Part shown: positions 42,121 to 51,064 of the stretch, piece after piece
How positions within the stretch are numbered: position 1 is the first letter of the stretch
Layout of the letters: the number at the start of each line of letters is the position of its first letter
DNA from: JBBQXK01 sp052387255
GTDB lineage: Bacteria > Pseudomonadota > Alphaproteobacteria > Rhodobacterales > Rhodobacteraceae
Reading direction: 5' to 3'
Length of the DNA: 64,000 bases
Assembly (NCBI GenBank): GCA_052387255.1
Contig: JBQTJI010000034.1
Coordinates: forward strand, 45,304-109,303
Translations under genes and position numbers: made by a program
The notes under the pieces: generated by a model
What the model was told of the DNA's origin: nothing
What the model saw: the letters and a program-made list of their open reading frames with translations, nothing else
Databases searched by the model: none

Positions 42121-43092
42121 TCAGCCTTTCATCCAGGGAAGTTTGTCCAGATCCACATTGCCGCCGGTGATGATCACGCCGACCCGCCGCCCCAGAAACA
42201 CAGCGGGGTTCTTCAGGATCACTGCCAGCGGCACGGCGCAGCTGGGTTCGATCACGATCTTCATCCGCTTCCACGTCAGCTTTATCGCCTCGATGATCTC
42301 GTCCTCGGTGGCGGTCAGGACGTCGGCAACGTGGGTCTTCACGAAATGCCAGGTGAGGTCCTTCAGCGGCACCTTCAGCCCGTCCGCCACCGTCTCGGGC
42401 GCGTCGTCGGCGATGATGTGCCCGGCCTTGAAACTGCGCGCGGCGTCATCGGCATTCAGCGGCTCGGCGGCATAGACCTTCACCCCCGGAGCCACCGACG
42501 ACACTGTCAGGCAAGTACCTGAAATCATTCCCCCGCCGCCGATGGGCGCAACGATGGCCTCCAGCCCGTCGACCTGCTCCAGCAGTTCCCGCGAACAGGT
42601 CGCCTGCCCGGCGATCACGCGGGGATCGTTGTAGGGATGCACGAAATCCGCCCCCGTGCGCGCCTGCACCTCGGCAAAGACCGCCTCGCGTGACGACGTG
42701 GACGGCTCGCATTCCACGATCACCCCGCCATAGCCCCTGACCGCGTCCTTCTTGGCCTGGGGGGCCGTGCGCGGCATCACCACGTTGCACGGGATCCCCC
42801 GCCGCCCCGCCGCATAGCTGAGCGACAACGCGTGGTTGCCGCTGGAATGCGTCGCCACGCCCCGCGCAAGCTGATCCTCGCCCAGCCCGAACACCGCGTT
42901 CGACGCTCCGCGCACCTTGAACGCCCCGGCCTTCTGGAAGTTCTCGCACTTGAAGAACAGCTCGGCCCCGGTCAGCGCGTTCAGGTAAGACGACGTCAAG
43001 ACCGGCGTCCGATGGATATGGGGTGCGATCCGCACATGCGCCTCGACCACATCCTCCCAGACCGGCACCACCAGGCCACCCATGTCCTTCAT
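42121..43092 (-). CDS. bhcB: Beta-hydroxyaspartate dehydratase BhcB
   Basis: The 323-residue PLP fold-type II enzyme of the serine/threonine dehydratase family has KCENFQKAGAFKVRGASNA with the PLP Lys, SSGNHALSLSYAA and the glycine loop PIGGGGMISG. In this operon it converts beta-hydroxyaspartate to iminosuccinate. ATG 43092 is chosen, with AAAGGG upstream, giving the conserved start MKDMGGLVVPVW. It sits between bhcA and bhcC. Confidence 0.94.
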   Translation of the reverse strand: MKDMGGLVVPVWEDVVEAHVRIAPHIHRTPVLTSSYLNALTGAELFFKCENFQKAGAFKVRGASNAVFGLGEDQLARGVATHSSGNHALSLSYAAGRRGIPCNVVMPRTAPQAKKDAVRGYGGVIVECEPSTSSREAVFAEVQARTGADFVHPYNDPRVIAGQATCSRELLEQVDGLEAIVAPIGGGGMISGTCLTVSSVAPGVKVYAAEPLNADDAARSFKAGHIIADDAPETVADGLKVPLKDLTWHFVKTHVADVLTATEDEIIEAIKLTWKRMKIVIEPSCAVPLAVILKNPAVFLGRRVGVIITGGNVDLDKLPWMKG

Positions 43093-43130
43093 CTTCCGCC
43101 CTTTCTTCTGTCCGAAAATATCCCGGGGGC

Positions 43131-43148
43131 GCGGGGGTCGGCCCCCGC
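43131..43148 (-). terminator. GC hairpin between bhcA and bhcB
   Basis: A seven-base stem GCGGGGG/CCCCCGC with a four-base loop lies six bases after the bhcA stop and about 40 bases before the bhcB start. It lacks a true U-run. It could be a weak attenuator or protect the upstream mRNA; it is unlikely to end transcription of the operon. Confidence 0.4.
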
Positions 43149-43153
43149 TCCGG

Positions 43154-44344
43154 TCATGCAGCCGCGCGAACCTCTCCGACCGCCGAGCCGCGATAGAACT
43201 CCTGCGCCGCCGCGACGCCCGACCCAAGCGTGACCTTCCACCCCAGATCCGCCATGCACATCTCGGCGCAGGCGAGGCCCGACAGCACCATGACATCCGT
43301 CAGCATCCCCAGATGGCCGATGCGGAACACCTTGCCTGCAACCTCTCCCAGGCCGACGCCAAATGCCACACCGTACTTTTCAGCCGCCAGTTTCACCAGA
43401 TCGGTGCCGTTGCAGCCCTCGGGCACGACGACCGCCGTCACCGTTTCCGAATGCAGGTCGGGCGTGACCGCGCAGACCTTCAGCCCCCAGGCCACCACCG
43501 CCCGGCGCACACCTTCCGCCAGCCGCGCATGGCGGGCATAGACGTTGTCCAGCCCCTCGTCTTCCAGCATCTCGATGGCGCAGGCCAGTCCGGCGATCAG
43601 GCCGACGGCGGGGGTATAGGGGTAGCCGCCCGTCGCGTTGGTGCGGATCATGTCGCGGAAATCGAAGAAACAGCGCGGCAGGGTGGCCGTTTCCATCGCC
43701 GCCAGCGCCTTGGGCGCAACCCCCACGATGGCCAGACCCGCAGGCAGCATGAAGCCCTTCTGGCTGCCCGCCACCGCCACGTCGACGCCCCAGGCCGCCA
43801 TCTCGAACGGCATGCAGCCGATGGACGACACGCCGTCGACGAACAGCAGGCCTGGATGCCCCGCCCGGTCCATCGCGCGGCGGATGCCACCGATGTCGGA
43901 GCGGACACCAGTCGCCGTCTCGTTGTGGGTGGCGAGGACGGCCCTGATCAGATGCCCGGTGTCGGCCTTCAGCGCCGCCTCGATGGCCGCCAGCGGCGCA
44001 CCCTGCCCCCAGGGCGTCTCGATGATCTGCACGTTCAGGCCGTGGCGCTGGCACATGTCGATCCAGCGGTGGCTGAACATGCCGAACCGCGCCGCCAGCA
44101 CGGTGTCGCCGGGCGACAGGGTGTTGGTGATCGTGGCCTCCCAGCCACCGGTGCCGGTCGAGGGGAACAGGAAGACCTCACCTTCGGCCATCCTAAGGAT
44201 GCGCCGCACCCCGGCCACGGCGGGCCTGAACATCCGGCCAAAGGCTGCCGAACGATGGTCCATCGTGGCCATGTCGCAGGCCTTGCGGATGCGGTCGGGG
44301 ATGTTCGTGGGGCCGGGAATGAAGACGGGGTTCTGGCTGGACAT
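43154..44344 (-). CDS. bhcA: Aspartate-glyoxylate aminotransferase BhcA
   Basis: The 396-residue class V PLP aminotransferase has NPVFIPGPTNIPDRIR at the N-terminus, STGTGGWEATI and the PLP lysine in GSQKGFMLPAG. It transfers the amino group of aspartate to glyoxylate, giving glycine and oxaloacetate. The start is ATG 44344 after GGGAG. It is the first gene of the operon and is divergent from bhcR. Confidence 0.94.
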   Translation of the reverse strand: MSSQNPVFIPGPTNIPDRIRKACDMATMDHRSAAFGRMFRPAVAGVRRILRMAEGEVFLFPSTGTGGWEATITNTLSPGDTVLAARFGMFSHRWIDMCQRHGLNVQIIETPWGQGAPLAAIEAALKADTGHLIRAVLATHNETATGVRSDIGGIRRAMDRAGHPGLLFVDGVSSIGCMPFEMAAWGVDVAVAGSQKGFMLPAGLAIVGVAPKALAAMETATLPRCFFDFRDMIRTNATGGYPYTPAVGLIAGLACAIEMLEDEGLDNVYARHARLAEGVRRAVVAWGLKVCAVTPDLHSETVTAVVVPEGCNGTDLVKLAAEKYGVAFGVGLGEVAGKVFRIGHLGMLTDVMVLSGLACAEMCMADLGWKVTLGSGVAAAQEFYRGSAVGEVRAAA

Positions 44345-44400
44345 CTCGGGGTCTCCCAACAAGCGATTGCCGTCAATCTACGCCCCGCAGGCGCGCCATG

Positions 44401-44455
44401 CAATTTTTTCGAAATTGTTTTTCATTGCGCGGCACATATGGTATTCCTGCGGGAA
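44401..44455. promoter_or_regulatory. Candidate BhcR operator region
   Basis: The divergent bhcA-bhcR intergenic region carries two inverted repeats. CAATTT-N5-AAATTG is at 44401-44417 and TTCC-N4-GGAA at 44444-44455. IclR-family regulators usually bind such AT-rich palindromes near their own promoter. BhcR in Paracoccus denitrificans binds this intergenic region and responds to glyoxylate (recalled); the exact sites here are inferred. Confidence 0.55.
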
Positions 44456-44523
44456 ATCATCCGCTTGTCCGTTTTCACGATGCGGAACGCCGTCCCTGCA
44501 GATTGCGAAAGGCCTTGTGCCCC

Positions 44524-45366
44524 ATGCCCGATTCCCCGGCGAAACGCCCCCGTGGCCGCCCGCGCGCCTTCAACGACAAGACCGACCAGAACACGGTGCA
44601 GGCGCTGGACCGCGCGCTTGGCCTTCTGGCGCATCTGGCGGGGGGGCCGGGGCGCACCCTGTCGGACCTGGCCTCTGACGCGGGCCTTCCCGTCGCCACC
44701 GTCTACCGCGCCCTAGTCACCCTTCAGTCGCACGCCATGGTCGAGGTCGAGGAACCGGGCCAGATCTGGCACATCGGCGGGGGGGCGTTCCGCATCGGCT
44801 CGGCCTTCCTGCGCCGCACCAAGGTGGTGGAACGCGCGCGCCAGCCGATGGACGGGCTGATGCGCGCCACGGGCGAGACCGCGAACCTGGGGATCGAGTG
44901 GAAGGACGAGGTGATGTTCCTGGCCCAGGTCGAGACGCACGAGGCGATCCGCGCCTTCTTCCCCCCCGGCACGCGCGGGCCGATGCATGTCTCGGGCATC
45001 GGCAAGGCGCTGCTGGCCTGGTTGCCGGACGACCGCGTGCGCGGGGTGATCGCCCGGCGGGGCCTCGAACGCTTCACCTCGCTGTCGATCACGTCCGAGG
45101 CGCTCTTGATGCGTGACCTGGCCCGCACCCGCGAACGCGGGTTTTCCATCGACGACCAGGAACGCGCCGAGGGGATGCGCTGCATCGCCGCCCCGGTGTT
45201 CAACGCCTGGGGGGAACCCGCGGCCGGACTGTCGGTCAGCGGCCCCGCCTTTCGCATGGCGCTGTCCGACGCCGCCCGGATCGGGGCTCTGGTCCGCCGG
45301 GCCGCCGACCAGGTGACGGCGGCGACAGGCGGGCAGCCGCCGCAGGACCGCGCTGCATCCGAGTAA
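44524..45366 (+). CDS. bhcR: IclR family regulator BhcR
   Basis: The 280-residue regulator has an N-terminal basic tail (KRPRGRPRAFND) and a winged helix-turn-helix (RTLSDLASDAGLPVATVYRA). Its IclR effector domain has HVSGIGKALLAWLPD, RGFSIDDQERAEGMRCIAAP and AAGLSVSGP. It lies divergent from bhcABCD and is the expected glyoxylate-sensing activator of that operon. The ATG at 44524 gives the family-length protein; a distant AAAGG lies upstream. Confidence 0.92.
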   Translation: MPDSPAKRPRGRPRAFNDKTDQNTVQALDRALGLLAHLAGGPGRTLSDLASDAGLPVATVYRALVTLQSHAMVEVEEPGQIWHIGGGAFRIGSAFLRRTKVVERARQPMDGLMRATGETANLGIEWKDEVMFLAQVETHEAIRAFFPPGTRGPMHVSGIGKALLAWLPDDRVRGVIARRGLERFTSLSITSEALLMRDLARTRERGFSIDDQERAEGMRCIAAPVFNAWGEPAAGLSVSGPAFRMALSDAARIGALVRRAADQVTAATGGQPPQDRAASE

Positions 45367-45476
45367 CCCACTAAAAGAATCGGGATTTACAGCAGGCCGA
45401 TTTGTTGCCATGCTGTCATCGTTCCAAGCCAAGCCAGGATGGCCAGCCCGGACCCCTTCCTTCCAAGGAGACGTCC

Positions 45477-45629
45477 ATGCGCCACCCATCGTCCACCCCC
45501 CCCACCCGGCCCGCCCTGCGCGAGCCCCTGCCCGATCCCGTCGAACTCTTGCGCCTGGCCTTCGACGGCCTGGGCCAGCCGCTGGTCACGCTCGAACGCT
45601 GGTTCGACCGGGTGGAGGCCGCGCGATGA
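45477..45629 (+). CDS. 50-residue microprotein coupled to hemP
   Basis: This small open frame begins after a strong Shine-Dalgarno (AAGGAGA, six bases before ATG 45477). It ends in an ATGA overlap with the hemP start, so translation is coupled. The protein is Pro-rich at first, then forms an amphipathic stretch (VELLRLAFDGLGQPLVTLER). I do not recognise a family. The ribosome site and overlap argue that it is translated. Confidence 0.7.
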   Translation: MRHPSSTPPTRPALREPLPDPVELLRLAFDGLGQPLVTLERWFDRVEAAR

Positions 45630-45865
45630 ACGCCCGCTCCGACTTTGCGGGCCGTGGCGACACCGCCCGCTGGCCCGCCGCCCCCCGCGCCGTCCTGACC
45701 GTCGGCGCGCCGCGCCGGGCAGACGCCGTCCTGCCCCGCAGCGACCTGCCGGTGCATGACGCGCGCACGCTGACCGGCCCCGCCGGACAGGCGCAGATCG
45801 TGCTGGACGGCCAGGTCTATGCCCTGCGCATCACCCGCGCAGGCAAGCTGATCCTGACGAAATAG
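45626..45865 (+). CDS. hemP: Hemin uptake protein HemP
   Basis: The 79-residue protein carries the HemP/HmuP domain in its second half: VHDARTLTGPAGQAQIVLDG, then YALRITRAGKLILTK at the C-terminus. In alphaproteobacteria HmuP/HemP activates heme-uptake genes together with Irr. No heme receptor or hmu transporter gene is visible in the window. It is convergent with the sugar-isomerase gene, one base away. Confidence 0.87.
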   Translation: MNARSDFAGRGDTARWPAAPRAVLTVGAPRRADAVLPRSDLPVHDARTLTGPAGQAQIVLDGQVYALRITRAGKLILTK

Positions 45866-45866
45866 G

Positions 45867-46688
45867 TCAGACGGCCAGCCCCATGGCCGCCAGGTGTGCT
45901 GCCCCCTTGGGCAGGCCGCGTTCGTCGTTGACCTCCAGGATCAGGCGCGGCATCACCGGCAGCCGCGACAGCGCGGCAAACACCGGACGCCACGCCAGCA
46001 ACCCTTCGCCCGGATGCCAGTGGCGGTCGGCATAGCCGTCGGTGTCCTGCAGGTGCACATGGCTCAGCCGTTTCCCCGCCGCCGCCACGAAGACATCGAC
46101 CGGCGGCGCACCGGCCAGCCTGCGGGCATAGTCGGCGTGGCCGGTATCCAGCGACACCGCCACGGCAGGGCTTTTCAGCGCCTCGGCAAGGCGGACCCGG
46201 GCGTATGGATCGACGTCCTCGACATTCTCCAGCACCATCGTGATGCCCGTCTCTTCGGCGCGCTTGATGACCGGACCCATCACATAGCGCACCCGTTCGG
46301 TCTGGATCAGCGCCTGCGCCGGTTCCCACATCTGGTTCGAATGATCCCAGGTTGTGACCGGCGAATGGATCACCATCTGGTCGGCCTTGAGCGCGACGCA
46401 GGCGTCGAGGCAGGCCAGCATCCGCCGCCGCACCACCTCGGCCACCTCGGGGTCGGCGGCGTCGATCTGGAACCCCAGGAACGGCCCGTGCAGGGTGCGC
46501 CTGCCCGTGTGCCCGTCCAGCAGCGCCCCTGCCCGGTCCAGGCGGGGCGTCATGTCACCCGATAGCCACTGCGGCGAGGCAAAGCTCTGGATTTCGACGT
46601 CGCGCTGGTGTTCCAGCACCCAATTCCGGTGCAGGGCCAGCATGTCCAGCGTCAGGGCGGCCCCCAGGACGGGCAGGGGTTTGGTCAT
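45867..46688 (-). CDS. Sugar phosphate isomerase/epimerase family TIM-barrel protein
   Basis: The 273-residue protein has the xylose-isomerase-like AP-endonuclease-2 barrel, with metal-site residues in MVIHSPVTTWDH, MVLENVED, VSLDTGHADYA, HVHLQDTDGYADRHWHPGEG and LILEVND. The start is ATG 46688, overlapping the GH13 stop by four bases. It is the last gene of the minus-strand sugar operon. The substrate is unknown; it may act on a keto-sugar or sugar acid. Confidence 0.88.
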   Translation of the reverse strand: MTKPLPVLGAALTLDMLALHRNWVLEHQRDVEIQSFASPQWLSGDMTPRLDRAGALLDGHTGRRTLHGPFLGFQIDAADPEVAEVVRRRMLACLDACVALKADQMVIHSPVTTWDHSNQMWEPAQALIQTERVRYVMGPVIKRAEETGITMVLENVEDVDPYARVRLAEALKSPAVAVSLDTGHADYARRLAGAPPVDVFVAAAGKRLSHVHLQDTDGYADRHWHPGEGLLAWRPVFAALSRLPVMPRLILEVNDERGLPKGAAHLAAMGLAV

Positions 46689-48295
46689 GGTGTCACCTCC
46701 ACGGTCACCGCGTCGCCCGCGCGCAGGAACAGGAACCCGTTCGGCCCGAGGCGCACCGGCCCGCCGTCGCCGGGCCCGATGGCGGCCCCGGCCCCGCTGA
46801 CGGCAATCCCCACCGGACGCGGCGACAGGTTGAACAGGCACAGGACGGCCCCCGGCCCCTGCCCCCGGACATAGGCCAGCACCGGTTCGGGCACGTCGAT
46901 GAACCGCGTGGCCCCCGTCCGCAGGGCCGGTTCCGACCGGCGGAACGCCAGCATGGCGCGGTAGAACGACAGCACCGACCCCGGATCGCCCGCCTGCCCC
47001 GCCACATGCCGCACCGCCTGCGGCGGCTTGACCGGCAGCCAGGGCCTGCCGGTGGTGAACCCGGCCTGCGCCGCGCCGTCCCAGACCATCGGCGTGCGGC
47101 ATCCGTCGCGGCCCTTGTAGTCGGGCCAGAACGCGAAGGCAGGCGGGTCGGTCAGCTCCTCGAACAGGATGTCGGTCTCGGTCTGGCCCAGTTCCTCGCC
47201 CTGGTACAGGCAGACCGATCCCGGAAACGACAGCAGCATTGCCGCCGCCAGACGCGCCAGGGCGTCGCCCCCTGCGTCGTGGTCTTTCCAGCGGCTGGCA
47301 TGGCGCACGACATCGTGGTTGGAAAAGGCCCAGGCAGGCCAGCCGTCCGGCGCGCCGCGAAAGAACCTCTCGATGCAGTCGCGAAACTGGCGGGCGGTGA
47401 AGGCGGGCGACAGCATCTCGAACGAATAGGCCATGTGCAGCCGGTTCCCGCCGCCGGTGTATTCGGCCATGATGGCGATGGCCCGGTCGCCGCTTTCGCC
47501 CACCTCGCCCACCATCGCCCGCCCGGGATAGCGGTCGAGCAGCGCTCGGATGCGTTCCAGGAACAGCGGCGTCTCGGGCCGGTTCTTGGAATGGATGTGG
47601 TCCTGCATGTCGTTGGGGTTGACCTCGGGCAGGTCCACGGCGCGGATGCGCGGAGGGTTCGGGCGCAGCCGGTTGTCGTGAAAGTAGTAGTTCACCGTGT
47701 CCAGCCGGAACCCGTCCACCCCCCGGTCCAGCCAGAATTCCATCGTGGACAGAAGCCAGTCCTGCACGTCCTTCAGGTGAAAGTTGAAGTCGGGCTGCGA
47801 GGGCAGGAAGTTGTGAAAGTAATACTGCCGCCGACGCGGCTCCCACTCCCACGCCGGGCCGCCGAACACCGACAGCCAGTTGTTGGGGGGGCTGCCGTCG
47901 GGGCCGGGATCGGCCCAGACGTACCAGTCGGCCTTGTCGTTGGTGCGGTCCCGGCGGCTGTCCTGAAAGAACGGATGCGCGGATGCCGAATGGCTGATCA
48001 CCTGGTCGATGATGACCCGCAGGCCCAGGTCATGCGCCCGCGCGACCAGCCGGTCGAAGTCGGCCAGCCGCCCGAACAGGGGATCGATGTCGGTATAGTC
48101 CGACACGTCGTACCCCATGTCGGCCATGGGCGAGCGGAACACCGGCGACAGCCAGAGCGCATCGACGCCCAGGTCCGCCAGATGCCCCAGCCGCGCGGTG
48201 AGCCCCGGCAGGTCGCCGATCCCGTCGCCGTCGCTGTCCTGGAACGACCGGGGATAGACCTGATACGTCACCGATCCGCGCCACCAGTCGTCCAT
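46685..48295 (-). CDS. GH13 alpha-glucosidase
   Basis: The 536-residue enzyme is a GH13 oligo-alpha-glucosidase. It has YQVYPRSFQDSDGDGIGDL at the N-terminus, VDALWLSPVFRSPMADMGYD, the nucleophile Asp in GFRLDTVNYYF, the acid Glu in MVGEVGE and the transition-state Asp in FSNHDVVR. It lacks a signal peptide and so acts in the cytoplasm on imported maltose-type sugars. It lies 73 bases after the LacI gene and overlaps the isomerase gene by four bases. Confidence 0.93.
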   Translation of the reverse strand: MDDWWRGSVTYQVYPRSFQDSDGDGIGDLPGLTARLGHLADLGVDALWLSPVFRSPMADMGYDVSDYTDIDPLFGRLADFDRLVARAHDLGLRVIIDQVISHSASAHPFFQDSRRDRTNDKADWYVWADPGPDGSPPNNWLSVFGGPAWEWEPRRRQYYFHNFLPSQPDFNFHLKDVQDWLLSTMEFWLDRGVDGFRLDTVNYYFHDNRLRPNPPRIRAVDLPEVNPNDMQDHIHSKNRPETPLFLERIRALLDRYPGRAMVGEVGESGDRAIAIMAEYTGGGNRLHMAYSFEMLSPAFTARQFRDCIERFFRGAPDGWPAWAFSNHDVVRHASRWKDHDAGGDALARLAAAMLLSFPGSVCLYQGEELGQTETDILFEELTDPPAFAFWPDYKGRDGCRTPMVWDGAAQAGFTTGRPWLPVKPPQAVRHVAGQAGDPGSVLSFYRAMLAFRRSEPALRTGATRFIDVPEPVLAYVRGQGPGAVLCLFNLSPRPVGIAVSGAGAAIGPGDGGPVRLGPNGFLFLRAGDAVTVEVTP

Positions 48296-48368
48296 GCCCT
48301 GCCCCTGTCGTTTCCTTCCGCCCGACCTTGGGGCCGGACCGGCGAATTGTCAAAAGCCTGGCCGGTGT

Positions 48369-49385
48369 TTAGCGGCTTGACCCCCGGATCAGCAGTTCCG
48401 GCACCACCTCGATGCAGGCAGGGCCGGTCTGCCGCCCGTCCAGCACGTCCAGGATCAGCCCTGCCGCCCGTTCGCCGATGCCGCGCGGAAAGGGGTTGAT
48501 CGTGGACAGGGTCGGCACGCAGATCGCCCCGATCTCATAGTCGCCGAACCCCGCCAGCGACATCCGCCCCGGCACGTCCACGCCCTGCCGCTGGCATTCG
48601 GTCAGCGCGCCGAAAGCCGACAGGTCGGACACGCAGATCACCGCTTCGGTGTCGGGCATCGCCGTCAGCAGGTGCGCCATGGCCATCGCCCCTTCGCGCA
48701 TCGAGATCGGGGGCGTTCCCGCCGCGATCAGCCGCGTGGCGTCCAGCCCGTGACCCTGCATCGCCGCAACAAATCCGGCGCGGCGGTCGGTGCCGCGCGT
48801 GTCGCGGCTGGCATCGCCGCCGATGAAGGCGATCCGAGTCAGGCCCTGCGCCACCAGATGATCGACCATGCCCCGCACGGCCTGCGCGTTCGAGAACCCG
48901 ACAACGTGGCCGATGGGGGCCTCGGGCAGGTCCCATGTCTCGATCACCGGAATGCCCGCATTCTCCAGCAGCCGCCGCGCGCGGGGCGTGTGCCTGCCAC
49001 CCGTCACCACGATGGCCTCGGGGCGGCGGCGCAGCAGGTGTTCGACCAGCCGCTCCTCTTCCGCCATGTCATAGCTGGTGGTGCCCAAGAGGCACTGCAG
49101 GCCCCGCGCCTGCAGCCCCTCGGACAGCCCGGCCACCGTGTCGGCAAAGTTCGCGTTGTTGATCGAGGGGATGGTGACGGCCACGAAATCGGTGCGCTGC
49201 GACCGCAGGTTCGACGCGGTGGCGTCGAACACGTAGCCGAGTGTCTCTGCCGCCGCAAGGATCGTCGTCCGCGTCGCGTCGCTGACCGAGGCGTCGCGCT
49301 TGAAGGCCCGGCTGACGGTCATCGGCGACACGCCTGCCGCGCGGGCCACGTCCGCCATGGTGGGGGGCTTGCGCGGGTCAGGCAT
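48369..49385 (-). CDS. LacI family regulator of sugar-acid catabolism (GntR/IdnR-like)
   Basis: The 338-residue repressor has the LacI helix-turn-helix TMADVARAAGVSPMTVSRAF, the hinge helix DATASNLRSQ and a periplasmic-binding-type effector domain. It is the fifth gene of the idnO-gntK operon. A palindrome very like the gluconate operator of Escherichia coli GntR/IdnR lies in the divergent promoter region at 51862-51877. Together these suggest control by gluconate or 5-ketogluconate. Its ATG lies eight bases inside the preceding gene. Confidence 0.9.
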   Translation of the reverse strand: MPDPRKPPTMADVARAAGVSPMTVSRAFKRDASVSDATRTTILAAAETLGYVFDATASNLRSQRTDFVAVTIPSINNANFADTVAGLSEGLQARGLQCLLGTTSYDMAEEERLVEHLLRRRPEAIVVTGGRHTPRARRLLENAGIPVIETWDLPEAPIGHVVGFSNAQAVRGMVDHLVAQGLTRIAFIGGDASRDTRGTDRRAGFVAAMQGHGLDATRLIAAGTPPISMREGAMAMAHLLTAMPDTEAVICVSDLSAFGALTECQRQGVDVPGRMSLAGFGDYEIGAICVPTLSTINPFPRGIGERAAGLILDVLDGRQTGPACIEVVPELLIRGSSR

Positions 49386-49701
49386 GGGCGGTGGTCACGT
49401 GGTGGTGGATGCGGCCCGTGAAGAACCGCGACAGCAGGTGCTCGGTCGCGGCGCGGCCCGTCTGGCGGACGGGATGGGCCAGGAAGGCGTCGAGCGTCGC
49501 CGTGTCGGGCCAGTCGATGGCCAGGATCAGGGGAAACTCGGGGGCACCTTCGTCGCGGCTGTCACCGAAGGTCACGCGGATGGCAAGGGTGCCGGGGAAC
49601 GACTGCCAGACCGGCAGCAGTTCGGCCAGCACGGCGGTGCGGAAGGCTGCGGTCCGGCCATCATGTACCCGGCCTTCGAACAGGGCATAGCGGGTGATCA
49701 T
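49378..49701 (-). CDS. Small ferredoxin-like-fold protein of the sugar-acid operon
   Basis: This 107-residue protein begins MITRYALFEGRVHDGR and has IRVTFGDSRDEGAPEFPLIL, then TLDAFLAHPVRQTGR and a His-rich end (GRIHHHVTT). The pattern suggests a dimeric alpha/beta-barrel (EthD/Dabb-like) protein. I do not recognise a specific function. It overlaps both neighbours (four and eight bases), so it is a genuine operon member. Confidence 0.75.
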   Translation of the reverse strand: MITRYALFEGRVHDGRTAAFRTAVLAELLPVWQSFPGTLAIRVTFGDSRDEGAPEFPLILAIDWPDTATLDAFLAHPVRQTGRAATEHLLSRFFTGRIHHHVTTAHA

Positions 49702-50579
49702 GCCGGGGTCCGCCCCTTGGGTCCGCCGAAGTATTCCATCAGCGCGGCCTGATCCTCACCGCCCAGTCCGGCGCGGGTCAACAGGCGGTGCACCTCGGCA
49801 CAGGTCGCGGTCAGGGGCATCGCCGTGTGCGTCAGGCGCGCGAGGTCCTGCACCGCGTTCAGGTCCTTGACCATGTTGTCGATCCGCCCCGTGCGGGCAT
49901 AGTCGCGGGCGGCGAAGCGGGGCATGTATTCCTGCAGGATCGCAGAATCCGCCCGGCCCCCGCGCAGTGCCTGCGGCACCCGCGCGGCATCGACGCCCGA
50001 AGCCTCGGCCAGCGCCGTCGCCTCGGCCACCGCAAGGAAGGTCAGCCCGCAGAGCACCTGGTTGATGAGCTTGGTCGTCTGCCCGGCCCCGGCCGACCCC
50101 ATGTGGGTCTGGTTCGACGCGACCCGCGCCAGGATGGCCTGGGCGCGGGCCACATCGGCGGGGTCGCCCCCCTGCATCAGGGTCAATTCTCCGGTTGCCG
50201 CCCTGGGGATGCCGCCGGACAGCGGGCTGTCCACCCAGTTCAAGCCCCTTGCTGCGGCCTCGGCGGCCAAGGCGCGTGTCGATGCGGGATCGATGGAGGA
50301 CATGTCGATCACCAGCGTGCCCGGTTCGGTACCCTCGGCCACGCCGCCCGGCCCGAACACCGCCACCCGCACGATGTGGGCGGCGTTAAGGCTAAGGATC
50401 ACCGCCTTGGCCCCCATCGCGGCCTCAGCGGCGGTAGCACAGGCGACCGCCCCCATCGCCACCAGCACCGCCACCCTGGCGGGGTCGAGGTCGAACACCC
50501 GCAGCGCCGTCCCGGTGTCCGCCAGCCGCGCGCCGATGGCCCCGCCCATGGCCCCCGCCCCGATCAGCGCCACCGTCAT
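49698..50579 (-). CDS. 3-hydroxyisobutyrate dehydrogenase family oxidoreductase
   Basis: The 293-residue beta-hydroxyacid dehydrogenase has the NAD(P) loop VALIGAGAMGGAIGARL, the substrate loop DSPLSGGIPRAATGELTLM and the catalytic Lys in TTKLINQVLCG. The family includes tartronate semialdehyde reductase, 2-hydroxy-3-oxopropionate reductase and L-threonate dehydrogenase. With gluconokinase and IdnO beside it, a sugar-acid role is likely. The start is ATG 50579, overlapping the gluconokinase stop (ATGA). Confidence 0.9.
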   Translation of the reverse strand: MTVALIGAGAMGGAIGARLADTGTALRVFDLDPARVAVLVAMGAVACATAAEAAMGAKAVILSLNAAHIVRVAVFGPGGVAEGTEPGTLVIDMSSIDPASTRALAAEAAARGLNWVDSPLSGGIPRAATGELTLMQGGDPADVARAQAILARVASNQTHMGSAGAGQTTKLINQVLCGLTFLAVAEATALAEASGVDAARVPQALRGGRADSAILQEYMPRFAARDYARTGRIDNMVKDLNAVQDLARLTHTAMPLTATCAEVHRLLTRAGLGGEDQAALMEYFGGPKGRTPA

Positions 50580-51064
50580 CGGCCCACCTCCTGCGCAACA
50601 ATCGCCACGATCTCGTGCAGCGGACGGTCGATGTCCACCGTCAGCGCCTCGTCCGGGCCGGGCGGTTCCAGCGCGGCAAACTGGCTGTCCAGCAGGGTGG
50701 CCGGCATGAAGTGCCCTGTCCGCAGGGCCATGCGCGCCGCGATCAGCACCCGGCTGCCCGCCAGATGCACGAACCCGACCCTGCCCCCCGCCCCCGCGCG
50801 GATGCGGTCCCGATAGACCCGACGCAGCGCCGAACAGCCGACGATCACCGGGGCGCGGTCGCGCAGCACCCCTGCCACGCGGTCCAGCCACGGCCAGCGG
50901 TCATCGTCCGTCAGGGGCACGCCCGCCCGCATCCGCTCGACATTGGCCGCAGGATGCAGGTCGTCCCCGTCATGAAAGGGGATGCCCAGGGCCGCCCCCA
51001 CCCCCGCCCCCACGGCCGACTTGCCGCAGCCCGCGACGCCCATGATGACCAGCCGCACTGTCAT
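50576..51064 (-). CDS. gntK: Gluconokinase
   Basis: The 162-residue kinase has the Walker A motif MGVAGCGKSAVG, then FHDGDDLHPAANVERM, PLTDDDRWPWL and the CSALRRVYRD block typical of GntK/IdnK. It phosphorylates D-gluconate to 6-phosphogluconate for the Entner-Doudoroff or pentose phosphate route. ATG 51064 overlaps the IdnO stop by four bases. IdnO and the lactonase in this locus would supply its substrate. Confidence 0.95.
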   Translation of the reverse strand: MTVRLVIMGVAGCGKSAVGAGVGAALGIPFHDGDDLHPAANVERMRAGVPLTDDDRWPWLDRVAGVLRDRAPVIVGCSALRRVYRDRIRAGAGGRVGFVHLAGSRVLIAARMALRTGHFMPATLLDSQFAALEPPGPDEALTVDIDRPLHEIVAIVAQEVGR

